A DNA stretch of 64,000 bases from Amorphophallus konjac (lineage: Eukaryota > Streptophyta > Magnoliopsida > Alismatales > Araceae): contig CM040118.1 in NCBI GenBank assembly GCA_022559845.1, positions 447,328,053-447,392,052 of the forward strand, in the 5' to 3' direction. Under the pieces are notes generated by a model. The model was not told the DNA's origin and searched no databases. It worked only from the letters and a program-made list of their open reading frames with translations. The first letter of the stretch is position 1. Each line of letters begins with the position of its first letter. The translations under genes were made by a program, and so were the position numbers. This document shows, one piece after another, positions 41,635-53,137 of the stretch.

Positions 41635-44560
41635 CAATAATAAGGGAATGCGAGGAAGGAACAAGAGGTGGTGCTGAGATTGAGAGATTGACGAAAGATT
41701 GAGTAAATGATGGCCCACGCGGGGGCGTGATGGAGAGTTTAGAAAATTGCTCGAGGAGCAAGGGAGGAATCGGAGGAAAAGCTTGAAGTGAATTTGGAGA
41801 AAAGGTTATCAGGATCGCGGGCGGTCTAGGGATATCCGAGCAAAGCATTTTATCAAACAAATGGACAACAATTGTTGGATGGATGGATTTAATAGAGAAG
41901 AGGCCGGCCCACAGCCTATCTACATTGTAGCCTTCCTCGAACGGCACATCAGGCTCCCCGGTATCTGTGTAATTGCTTAGAAGCTGCCTCTTGTCTGTGA
42001 TCACTACTGGCTTTTCAATCAGTTCATGAATTAATGGCGGCCATTCCGGATCAGTTGGCATAAACAGTCGGCTCAGAGCGATGGTGATGTCGTTCATGTC
42101 AAACCATCTGTACCAGTCACATTCGGGGTCATCCATCTTTCTTTTTTTATCTGGCCGTAAGGACTCCAGGGCTTTATATGTAACCAGTGGGGCTATGTGG
42201 CAAGCAAACTGCCATGCATGTACATCTTGACAGTCCAGCATGGAAGTGACTAGCATGGTTTGCTCATCATTATGAGTACCCCCTTTCACAAAGTGTGTTT
42301 GTAGGGTCCATGTAAGAGGCTGCCAGTCTGGTTTAAGAGTTGAAGTCATGACGGCCCATGGCCCTTCTTCATCTTTATCTTTGCTTGGCCCTTTGTACCC
42401 TAGGCCACCCCGGGGAATCATCTTTTGAGGCCTAACGGGCTTGACTCTCCCCTGGAGATTAATGCCTAGGCCTTTACTAGTCCTATACCCCATTTTCATC
42501 AGAATGTTCCATCCCGGGGTTTTTATCAAACCCTTTTTCTTCCTGCCTTTGGGTGGCTGTGGTGACATTTGGGTGGTAGGAGGGGTTGAAGGAGACGGCC
42601 TTACCAAGTCTTGCCGCAGATCGGCAAAATCCAAAACTGAGAGCAAAGGCCTATTGGAAGGCCACATAGAAGGCACTGATGTTGCAGAATGTATATCTTC
42701 TGCTGGCAAAATGGGCATACTAGTGACTTTGATAATGCACCCTTTGTGTGGAAATTTTATGCATTGATGGTTTGTGGAGGGCACAACATCAAGCTCTTGA
42801 ATGTAAGGGCGACCCAGGATGCCGTTGAATATCGGGTCCATGTCTAGAATATGGAAATCCGCTGTGACTGAAACCGGTCCCAAACCAACTTTTAAAGTGA
42901 TCATCCCTAGAGGCGGCTTCTTGGTGTTGTTATAAGTTGTGACAGTGATTGTAGATGGCCGGATTTGACTCTCCGAAATGCCACACATTTTCAAGGTACT
43001 TGGTGGCAAAACATTAATGGATTCCCCAGTATCCACCAAACATTGTTTCACAGCAACCTTGTTAATGTCAATAGTAATACACAGTGCATATTTCCTGGCC
43101 GACTGCGGAGCCAATTCATGTTCATAAAAAGTGATGGCCGGTTGATTGCTGGCTGGACTTAAAACTGTAGTGACCTGTTCAACTGGGATATCTTCATTTA
43201 CCATTACTTTATGCAGATATTGCTTCAGGGCTAGCTGATGTGTAGTAGATCTTCTAATTAGTTCTAGAATAGAAATTCGGGCTGGTGTTCTGTCCAAATG
43301 CTTTAATGGATCATACTCCGTGCCCGGTACAGATTCTTGTTCCTGTTCTCCTTGCTCTTGTACCGGCTCCTGCTCCCATTGGGGAAACACTCGGTGGAAC
43401 ATCCGTCCACTACGAAGCACCATTGTTTTTGGAGCCTCTGTCAGGCCTAGAGTGGGTAAAAGGGTAGAGGAAGTAGAGGGAATGGTGGAGGGCGTGTTGG
43501 TTGCTGATGCAGGATTGGTAGAAGGAGGGGTTCTTATAAGAGGCCTCGTCGGCTGGGGGTTATCGGAAAATGGAGGCGGGGGTCGGGTGACAAGGAGGGG
43601 TCTTAGAAGCATGATGGTGGTAGATGGGGTAGGTTGTGGTGATACAGGAGGGGAGACAGTTGCCGGCGAGGGGCGGATAAGGAGAGGTCTATTTGGTGGA
43701 GGGTTTTGGGAGGACAGAGCATTTGTAGGTTGGCGTAAGAGAAGAGGCCGTGAAGGAGTAGGGTTAGGGTTAAGTGGTCCTGGAGTGGTGGAACGTATAA
43801 GGGGACGTGGCGGTTGGGAAGGGGGTACAGGGTGAAGCCTTCTTAGCAATTTTGGTGGTTGTGGTTGACTGGAGTTTTGGTTAATGGCCCTGACAAAGGC
43901 GCTTTCTTCATGCTAGCCCTGCCCTCTCTCCACTTCATGGATTGAGGTAACGGGGTTTACTTGTTGATTTTGAACCGGGTGCTCTGGTAGCGGATTATTA
44001 ACGATCCCCATATTTGGCTGGGGTGCGGGAGCCTGCTGTTGCTGTGGAGGAGGTACTGCCGGTTGCTGAGGAGGCCTTCGAGCCTTTAAAGTAGCAATAA
44101 ATCTCCTCATCTCATCCCAATCAATATCACCTTGATCGTTCATATCATATATATAATCTCTGAAGTGAAAGTAATTATCAATAGTGTGCCCCGGCTGCCG
44201 GTGGAAGACGCAATACCGAGAGGTGTCTACATGTTGCGGTCACACCGTCCTTTCTTTAGGCAAGGTGAGCGCGTTGGCGGCCATGAGGGCGTTGAAAATA
44301 TCTGGTAGACTTTCAGGTAACGGAGGGTATTGGGCTCTTCGGGGACCCAATGGTCTTCTCAGTTGTGGTGGTTGTTGTTGTGCATAATTGGATGGCGGGG
44401 GCACTTGGTGGTATTGTGGGTGTTGATTTTGTGGTGTAAAACGAGGCTGTTGTTGTTGAGGAGGTGGAAGAGGCCGGAAGGTCTGAGGAGGGTTATTATT
44501 TGGCTGGTGGACTTGGTTTTGGAAGGCGGGCTGCTGTGGTAGCGGCCTTTGGTTTGGAGG
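41516..44560 (-). pseudogene. Tat-A Gag C-terminus, protease and G-patch
   Basis: One frame from the Tat-B insertion to 41516, broken by TGA near 44238 and TAG at 43913-43915. Gag part: Pro/Gln-rich, with CVFHRQPGHTIDNY, where the final Cys of the C-H-H-C knuckle is Tyr. Long Pro-rich linker, then protease with CLVDTGESINVLP and ILGRPYI. A G-patch follows at about 42400-42530 (GWNILMKMGYRTSKGLG...GLGYKG). The 777-codon stretch from 43849 is free of stops. Confidence 0.88.
41620..41629 (-). promoter_or_regulatory. Putative -1 frameshift slippery run (A10), Tat-A
   Basis: Ten A on the minus strand, read AAC AAA AAA AAA ATG in the gag-protease frame, giving an A AAA AAA heptamer. The -1 frame has a TGA only a few codons upstream (41634-41636) and is then open into pol. 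The 0 frame stops at 41516-41518, about 100 nt later. Same arrangement in Tat-B. Confidence 0.65.
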
Positions 44561-46313
44561 TGTTGATATTTATTTGTCTATCTTCTATCTTTCTTTTGAG
44601 GTTTGAAGAGTGATATGGTAAGATAACAAACAAACAATCAAAGACCTACTCAAACCTATGAACATGTGATCATGAACTTAGGCAATCATAGCTAGCTCTA
44701 GCATGGGCATGCTATCTCAATCAAACTACGCTAAGGAAAAGGAAAACACACGCCGGGGCGTGGAGCAAGAAATAAATGAAAACACACCGTGAAGGTGGAA
44801 CAAGCAAGGAAAATAGAAAGATATGATGAAGAAGACAGCTAATGCCCAATACCAAGGAAAGATGTGATCGCCACCAAAGTAAAAGCAAGTCAAAAAACCT
44901 GAATATACCTTGGAAATAGGTGGATGAAACACCCGCCCACGGGAGAGAAAACCAGAGAAAGCCTGCAGATCAACTTAGAAGTAACGGCCAGAACCCCGTG
45001 CGTCGCTTGGAAGTGACGGCCACACGATAGACAGCCGGAAGAAAGTGACGCGCCTGCACAAGGCCGTCAGATAACCTGCAGTAACAAAGCTTGAATTCTT
45101 TTAACTCCAACTCTTCCAGCCGGCTAGAAGACCTGGGCCTCGTGTCAATGAACCTGTAAACCTGCCAAAGATGTAGAAAGACCAAACACAATAACCTCAA
45201 TTAGTCCTTTTCACAAGCATAGCATCAATTCTCAAAGGACTTAACATCATCAAAAGGAGAGTGGATTACCGGGGAGTTTTTTTGGTTTTTTAACCCCTCT
45301 GGGTGTTTTAAAAGTTTGGGAAGATGTTTATATGCTTAGAGGACAGTGAAAAACGTGGAGAAAGAGGAGGGATAATGCTTTGATTGAGGAAAAACCAGGG
45401 AAGAACTCAAGCATGCAATGATGAACTTGAAAGACCAAAACTAAAGTACTCCCTTGATTATGAGATGGATGGACGTGGGAAGCAGTTCCTCTTGGATGAA
45501 GATGGCTCCTGAGTTTGGCAGCACTTCGTCGTGAATTCCAATCTTTCTCCCCCGGATCATGAAGTCAAGGGCTCTATTTATAGACCCTCAAACTCTCAGG
45601 TCGAGCAGAGGATAATTCAACAAGATAAAGGGATAACTCTTTAGTAAATCCTCGAAGATAATATCACCAAGAGTCCATAGAATCGAACGGAAGGTCCTGA
45701 GGATCAGATTTGAAAGAGATATCATCAATCCAAACCCTTATCTCGACCACGGAGTAGCAGAGAAAAAGCCTGAACTGCCAGGACTCTCGGAAGGAAGCAA
45801 CGGCTGCACGACAGACCGCCACTTGGAAGTAACGCATCAAGAACCATCCGTTACTCTCAACCCTATCCCAAAGGATAAGATCGACGGGAAGAAGACTTAA
45901 TCAATTGGACTCTGCAAAGAAGCGACGGCCAAGACATGGGGCGTCAGAATGAAACAATGGCTGCTCGACAGACCGTTATTACCAATGTGTAAGCCAAAGG
46001 ATAAGGACTGAAAACGAGGCCTTAAGCCTTAGGATTCTTCAAAGAGTAACGGTCCAGGCCCCATGCGTTATAATGAAACAACGCGCCTGGTTCAGACCGT
46101 TATTACCATTGAGTTTCAAGAATAGCAATAAAGGGTTGCTAAGCTGTTGCCAACAAAATGCTACCAGAAGCCAATTCTTAATCCAGGAATTAAGACCCAA
46201 GAAACAGGCCTCAACTGATCAAGAGACTCAATGAAGAGTGAACAACTCGGAGCGTCATATAGAATGAAATAAGGAGATGACCCGACTTATTGGGTATAAA
46301 ACGGGTGTCAACA
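44561..46313 (-). repeat. Tat-B 3' LTR
   Basis: 1753 bp, TGTTGATATTT to GGTGTCAACA. The minus start TGTTGACACCCG follows a polypurine tract (AAGGAGGGGCATC, 46314-46327). TATA at 45574-45583. Arms of ACGGC/GACCG kind are frequent at 44990-45060 and 45790-46110. Start matches 63902-64000 exactly. Confidence 0.93.
45574..45583 (-). promoter_or_regulatory. TATA box of Tat-B LTR
   Basis: Minus CTATAAATAG. Same context as the two other Tat LTRs in the window. Confidence 0.7.
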
Positions 46314-47579
46314 GATGCCCCTCCTTAACATCCTCTTTGCAGGGGAGCGAGCGGAGGTGAAGCGAAAGTGAAAGTGGAACATGAAAATGAAGCGGGAATG
46401 AAGCGGAGTGTATCAAAAAGAGGGCGTTAAGGTAAATGACACCCGTTCTTTACCGACACGCGATAGGAATTTTATGGAAAACTTTGAATTGATCACAAGG
46501 AAATAGCCAGCCAAAGGGATGCGAGTCTAGAGGAACTAATTAACTAAGGAAAGGAAACACGGCTAGCCGCCGGAGGCAACGGAAAGGAAAGAGACTAAAC
46601 TCCAGACAGGAATCTTCAGCGAACCAGATCAAGTGAGCAGATCGAAGGAAACCTTCTAATTCAGAGTGGAATGATTCTCCTCATCCAGAATCAAGAACAC
46701 AGCTGCTCACCATCATCGAGACCTTGAACAAATGAAGCTTCACGAATGCTCAAAGAATGCGTATGATGCATGCTGGGCTAAAGGAAAACAAAATCTTCAA
46801 AACAAATGCAAAGAAAGATAAAATACTAAAATACTCGAGAATAATATTGCTAGATCGGAGAAATCAGAGTCAGGACACCATCTGCAACCACGGCGTGCAA
46901 GATAGAACCATCGTCCCCGAATTTTCCAATCTAACGGCCTATCCAACGATTAAACATGTGAACTTAGATCATCATTATTTTTGTTTAAGGGGAACATCAA
47001 ATCCCAAGACACATGAATGACCAGCCGGTTCTCGAGGTAATATATCATAAGTAACATATAGTAATGCATTAAGGGAGTGAGGGAACGAGATACAATACCT
47101 GACTTACCTGCCTGACGGACGATAAAGCATGGCTTCACTCACAATTCCTTCATGAAAGATAGGTTAGCCAACAATAAATATGATCATGAATCAAGGCATA
47201 ACCATTATACGTGCAAGAAACATCAATAAGGAACATTAATACATAGCATGGGATCATTTTGATATCAATTAGACTTTTTAGTTCATCAAGGAACTTGCAA
47301 GCATATAACGGTCTAATGAAAGGGCGTCATACCAAGCAACGGATGACCTCTGGTCCGTCATAAGTTAGGCGGTTCACATTCTTCAATAAAACAGTCCAAC
47401 ACATGTAACGGTCACCTCAAGGCGCGTCAGAAGGATATAACGGTCCGTCGATAGACCGTCACATTTCCTGAGTTTTCAAAAAAAACAACCGAACGGTCAC
47501 TGCCCATTCACTCCAAACCCAACGCCCCAAAAAAAACAACACCGAGAGAGATCCGGCGACTCCAACCCCCACCACCGCA
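46314..47579. other. Tat-B polypurine tract and 3' non-coding region
   Basis: Polypurine tract at 46314-46327, then no gene. Short blocks are shared with Tat-A near 46350 and 46765. Hairpin units TAACGGTC...GACCGTCA lie at 47307-47460, including TAACGGTCCGTCGATAGACC near 47437. Confidence 0.65.
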
Positions 47580-50500
47580 ATGGCCGGCGACGAGGCACCC
47601 CAGCCGCCACCACAGAAGAGGGGGAGAGGGAAGAAGATGGCCATACGGCGGTTCCACCGCCGGCTCGAACGGGAAGTGATCCCGTCGGCCATGGAAGAAG
47701 AACCGGCGAGGAGAAGCCCAATAGAAGAAGAAGAAGTCCCCACGACCGAGGAGGACCAAGGAGAAGCCTCATTGGGCACAGAGGAGCCCAAGGAACCAGA
47801 GAAGAAGAAGAAGAGAGGCATGGATCGTGAGGTAGGCCCCCTTGCCTTAATTCCAAATTTTGATTTTTTTGTGTTTTTATTTATGAATGCATGTGGGGAA
47901 TAGGGGTAGAAATGGGTCTACGAACCCACTAGGAACAATTGTAGGCCATTTGGCCATAATGGGAGACCACGGGGATGCAAGGGAAAAAATTCCCAAATGC
48001 AGACAATGTGACGGTCCTGCCAGCGACCGTCACTTGTCTGACGCACCATGCCGAGTCCGTCAGAGTCAAACGACGCCCTACCCCAGGGCCGTCACTCATG
48101 CCAGGGACTTAAGCTATTTTTTAGGGTTTTTAATTTTCAAATTTTTGTTTTGTTTTCAAGTATGAATGTTTATACAATGATTATATGATGCAAGTTGGAC
48201 TAATTAATGATCTAACATGCAATGCAGGGGAAGAGACGATCGCGGATCTCCTGGCTACAGATCCGGGCAGTATACCAGGCATTGCCCGACTACCAGAGAG
48301 AGAGATTAGCCGGTATGGGATTAGCCGAGGTGCTCAGCATCGAGGTGATCCGGATGGACACGCCGCTACTGTACGCCTTGCACGAGAGATGGGACCCGAT
48401 CAGCAGAGGTTTCATCTTCCCGTGGGGCCACATGATCCCCATGCTGGAAGATATAGCGAGGATTACAGGACTGAGAGTCGACGGAGCCGCGGTGACAGGG
48501 TGGACATACGGCGACTACCGAGAGATGGCGCAGCAGCTGCTCGGGCTAGATTTGATCAGACCGAGACAGTCCTCCTCTCAGCTTTCGAGATCAGTGCTGC
48601 AGGAGAGCTTGGGACTGAGAGGAGCGGCGATCACCGTGGGAGAGCTACCTGAGGAGCATCTGGGCAGAGTGATAGACCAGGTGCGCCCTCGCGTGGCGGC
48701 AGAGGCTGGACCAGAGGGAGATAGAGTGCTCAGACGATTCCTGATGCTGCTATTCGGGAAGCTACTCTTCGCGACTCGGGCAGATGTCATCAGCTGCAGA
48801 CTGCTGCCGATGATAGAGGATTTGGGCAGAGTCAGGAGGTACGCCTGGGGAGCGGCAGTGCTCGCATTCTTGTTTGAGTCCCTCAGCACCACGGACCGAC
48901 AGACAATGCTGGGCGGCTTCTCGCCTTTCCTACAGGTAAATGGACTTCATATGCTTTCTATTATGCCATGAATATTTATGCCATGATTTATGCAATGCCA
49001 TGCGACTGACTTGATTTCTAAATGCAGATCTGGAGCTATATGTACCTCCCGGGCATCGGGAGAGGCGCATTACTCCATTCCGGCCGCATACCGATCGCGA
49101 GGCGATGGTCGGTGGCGAGGGACACAGGGTCGATCATTAGACTGACCCGGACGATCCAGGACGACTTAGACTCCTTCCCACATACGTCGGTGAGTCCAGA
49201 ACTCAAAATGATTTCTATATGCTTCTATATGCTTCTAAATGCTTTCTAAATGCTTTTGCCTTTAATGCTTTTATATGCTAATGCTGATGAATGGACTAAA
49301 AATGCTTTCAGGTGAGATGGACCCCATACCGCGATGAGGGTTATACGGGACAGCCATGGGTGGAGGCGGCTTTATCGTACCGGGGGCGAGACATATGGTT
49401 GCATTGCATCCATATCATCGATCCTCTGCACTACAGGCTGATCTTGCGGACCCGGGGACTACATCAGCCCGAGGTGACCTTTCCACGCCACAGCGATGAC
49501 CACCCCGGCAAGTCAGCAAGGGGCATCAGCGGCAATGTGGATTGGTGTGCCCGGAAGGCGAAGTACGTCCACGACTGGAATAGGCGGGGCCGAGCGGTGA
49601 AGGAACGAGACGAGAGCGACGAGGCATATCTGAAGGCCTTTGCTCGACTTTACGGCGATCGGGTGTACCGAGGTACCCGACGACCGGTATGCAATTCTAA
49701 AAGCTCTTTTCTACATGCAAAATGCAAGGTGACAGATGCTGACTCATGTTTTCTAAAATGCAGCTAGATCTTGAGGGACGGATAGTCGAGCTGGAGGGAT
49801 TACTCCATTCCACCATCCAGTAGCGGGACGAGTACCGGACCGCTCTGGAGCTCCTGGTGAGACCTAAAATGCTTTATGATTATGCTTAATGGAATATCAT
49901 GATGCAAATGCTGATTAACCATGACTTTTAACCATGATTTCTAAATGCAGCGGGCCGAGGGAGCCCAACGAGCTGGACCGGACGCCCCATCGTCTTCCTC
50001 ACAGCCTGCGGGAGGCAGTGCTGAGTAGGATGCCGATTTTGCTCGAGCAGTTGCCCGGGCCGAGGAGGCGGAGGCCACCCTCGCGGAGCGGGTAAGATGC
50101 TAAAATGCTCATGCTTATGTTCATGCCTAAAAAATGCCTTATGATTAATGATATGATGTAAAATGCAACCTACAGGTGAGGGAGCTAGCAGCAGCAGTGG
50201 TCGAGGCCAGTCAGGCGAGGGTAGAGGCAGAGAGAAGCCGGGCTGAGACCGATCGAGCCCGAGCGGAGACAGAGCTTGCACGGGCAGAGCTGGCTCGGCT
50301 GAGAGCGGAGACCCCGCGACGCTCAGATGATGCAGAGATGGAGCGACTACGGACAGAGTTAGCGCGAGCACAGGCTGAGGTAGAGCAGCTCCGTATCGGG
50401 ACGGCGGACCTGGATCGCTACTGGACCGAGGCCCGAGAGACGCGGCGTCAAATCTTCACACTGAAGATCGAGCTGCGGACGCTGGAGCGGACGGTCCGGA

Positions 50501-50727
50501 TGATGGGCCGGGGACCAGAGCGGAGTGCCTCCCAGAGTGGGGCACGGAGGAGTGCTGCTCCGAGCGGCTCGGTAGGGGATTTTCTTGTCAGCTCCTCCGG
50601 CCAACGGAGGAATGAGAGGGCGGAGCGGGCACTGCAGGAGGAGAGTGCCTCCATAGCACCGCCACCTGCGAGGAGACCCGAGGATGGAGAGGATGAGGGT
50701 GGTCCGGCGGATAAGCTGACCGAATGA
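47580..50727 (+). CDS. Opposite-strand plant mobile domain (PMD) gene of Tat-B, seven exons, two stops
   Basis: Exons 47580-47831, 48228-48935, 49028-49189, 49312-49686, 49764-49856, 49951-50091, 50176-50727. All introns are GT-AG and all exons are multiples of three (761 codons in total). Exon 1 is basic then acidic. Exon 2 has the PMD core: RWDPISRGFIFPWGHM, LEDIARITGLRVDGAAV, VRRYAWGAAVLAFL. Exons 5-7 encode an Ala/Arg/Glu-rich coiled coil. In-frame TAGs at 49821-49823 and 50026-50028, both after the PMD part, would truncate only the coiled coil. It is read against the element's own genes. It may counter host PMD proteins or silencing, but this is speculation. Confidence 0.85.
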
Positions 50728-51699
50728 TTTTTATGTTTTCTTATCACTTGTATGTAACTTTAAAAAAGGAATGAGATCATTTTTTTTTGGATTTTCCGTT
50801 TGTTTAGTGAATGAAAGGATGTGTGTTTGATTGTGCAGGGACGGATGAAATGAATGAATGGATGAATGAGTCATGGGCAGGAATGTGTGCATGAGTTATT
50901 TGTGGGAATGTATGTGTGTGAAAAATGCAGAGAGAATGAGGTGTACCATGCGAGAGACCGCCAGGTCTAGGCAAGGGCAGAAGGAATAGCCAGAATTCAG
51001 CAGCAGAGAAAGTAACGGTCTAGGCTCAGACCGTCATAATCAAACGACGCGCCGGTGAAAGGCCGTTACTCATAACAGGGGCCCATCCTGGTAGTAGGGC
51101 TTCAGGAGAAACGACGGCCAACGGCAGGTGCGTCAAAGACAAATAACGGCCAAAGACTAGACCGTTGATCATGGCAGAATGATGGTTGTCAGGACAACTA
51201 GCAGAAAATGCGACGGCCTGAGGGAGACGCGTCAGAGTGAAGCAACGGCCAAAACCAGGGCCGTCAGGAAGTGCTTAGCCTAGAAAAGAAAGGACTGAGT
51301 GGATGAGAATATAACGGCTCAAGATTCACGCGTTATAAGAAACGACAGTCAGGCCTTAGACCGTTAATCTTCACATAACATGATCGAGGAATTAAACCCA
51401 CAGGAAAATGCGACGGCCTAAGGTTGGCACATTGGAGTGAAATAACGGCCGTACGATAGACCGTTAGATTCTGGGTTGTATTCCGAGACGGATTGAGCCG
51501 TGAGAACTTAAACCCGAGGTTTAGCCACCTAATCCTTACCAGAACTTATCTAGATTGAAGATAAAGCCTTCCAACTCAAGTCTTATCCTTTTAAAGCTAA
51601 AATCAAACCTTTAAAACTTGGATACTCAACCAAAATCGTATCTTTGCTACAAACCTCTGCTTTAGGGTTGAAGGACCTCTCCTAAGGGCAGAAATCAAG
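50728..51699. other. Spacer between the two plus-strand genes of Tat-B
   Basis: No gene. Between 51010 and 51470 about ten hairpin-type units with AACGGTC or ACGGCC arms facing GACCGT or GGCCGT, for example at 51012-51036, 51145-51165 and 51443-51465. Confidence 0.7.
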
Positions 51700-53137
51700 A
51701 TGAAGAGAAGCTTCGAGGTGATGGCCATGGAGGAGAAGGTCTACAACGGACCTAAAGCTGCTAGAAAAGAACATGGAGAGCTCCAACGGTTGACATCAAT
51801 TCTCAAGCACTTAAGCTCCAATGTTCAAAGGGTGGTAAGTCCCTCAACAACACATCCAAGTTCAGAAAATTCTGCACTTCAATCCGTTTTATGACTTCCT
51901 CTTCTCCTTCTTTCTTCAAGCCTCTTCCTGGCCCAAGATGCTACTCTAATCTGAAGTGGGTGGCTCCCATGGTAAAGGCCCTCCCTATAGAAGTCACATC
52001 AATCCTTAAAGCTTGGCACCTTCAACCACTCTTGGTTTTAGGCAAAAATTTCCAGAAATTATCCTTAGATTGGCCAAGCCTTTCAGCACTTGTGGAACTA
52101 TGGCATCCACAAACTCATACCTTTATCTTTCCTTCCTTCGAAGCAACCGTCCTATTAGAAGAGGTAGAGACCTACCTAGCCCTTCCTAAGACTAAGGCGG
52201 GGGATGAAGACCGAGTTTGCTATACAATAGAGCCTATTGGCCCGTCCTTGATCTTGAGTGACTTCATTCATAATCCAAAGGACGTGAGAACCATGATCAG
52301 CCCACACCACATTCACTTGATACCCTTGGCACAATGGATAGTGTCTCATTGTAAAAATAAGTGGGAGAGACATGAAACAATAGCCAAGGCGGTGGCGGTT
52401 TGCTTGTGCGGGGTCTTCCTTTTTACCACGACCGACCACCTCTTAGACATCCAAAATCTTGGTATTATTAGCGGGCTGTGGTGGGGAATGTCTATCTCTC
52501 AAGCGGTCCTCTCATACCTCTATGAAGGACTAAGCTCGGCTTGCATAGGAGGTCCTTTGTTCGGCTCCATGATACTCCTTGAGTGCTGGATGGGAGTGGA
52601 ATCAAATTCCTTCCTAAGGAAGACATAACTTCTGCAAGCCGGATCATCGGGAGCCACCCTCTCTTCTTCATTGGAGGAACATTTAGATATTCTTCTCAGG
52701 TTGAATGCAGGACGGCGGATAAGAAAACTCGGGATGAATGGCGCCTCTTTTTCAACACTTTGCCAATGGATAAGTTCATCATGCGACCAAGAATCCTTCG
52801 AAGCACTCTTCTCAAAATACCGCGACGTCAAGGCCTGGACCTCCAGCTAGTGGGGAATACTACCATGGCGATCTACAACCCGCACCGATGCCATCTTTAG
52901 ATCGGACTACCTCGAACCGGCGTTTCTGCACTATCACACTACCCTCCCCTTCTACCTAGGAAGATGGGGACCGAGGAAGATGAACGAGCAGTCCGGAATG
53001 CGCTGATCATGTGGGAGATCAGCAAGGTGCGCTCGTGGCAAGCAGAAGTTGAAGAGAATGACGAAGCACGCCGATATTATGTGAAAGAGTTGAGAGGAAT
53101 CCGCCCTCTTGCGGATAAGAAATTGAATATATCTTGA
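51700..53137 (+). pseudogene. Opposite-strand PMD-like (DUF7745-like) gene of Tat-B, one frameshift
   Basis: Exon 1 51700-51834 (45 codons, GTAAGT donor), exon 2 from 51921, phase 0. The Met-initiated frame at 51891 lies partly in the intron and is not the likely start. Exon 2 has WVAPMVKALP, LWHPQTHTFIFPSFEATVLL and SLILSDFIHNP, then helical segments (CLCGVFLFTTTDHLL, LYEGLSSACIGGPLFGS). The frame shifts near 52600 and continues to 53137 with one further TAG at 52898-52900. Homologue of 30325-31733 in Tat-A. I do not know its function; it resembles divergent PMD proteins. Confidence 0.75.

Larger units (their letters stand above)
27435..44560 (-). mobile_element. Tat-A: Tat-lineage Ty3/gypsy element with two opposite-strand genes
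   Basis: Minus-strand order is Gag, protease plus G-patch, linker, RT, RNase H, second RNase H, integrase, then a non-coding stretch, two plus-strand genes, polypurine tract and 3' LTR (27435-28819). The second, plant/archaeal-type RNase H is known as a mark of the Tat lineage. No chromodomain. The element's Gag is cut by Tat-B at 44560, so its 5' part lies beyond the window. It sits in the Tekay right LTR. Confidence 0.9.

Noticed and set aside
43320..43835. 171-codon plus-strand ORF
   Set aside because: It is the complement of the Pro-rich Gag-protease linker of Tat-A; Gly/Val/Arg-rich with no domain.
51891..51920. Met start at 51891 for the PMD-like gene
   Set aside because: It lies before a good 3' splice site (TTCTTCAAG at 51912-51920); exon 1 at 51700 with a GTAAGT donor in phase fits better.
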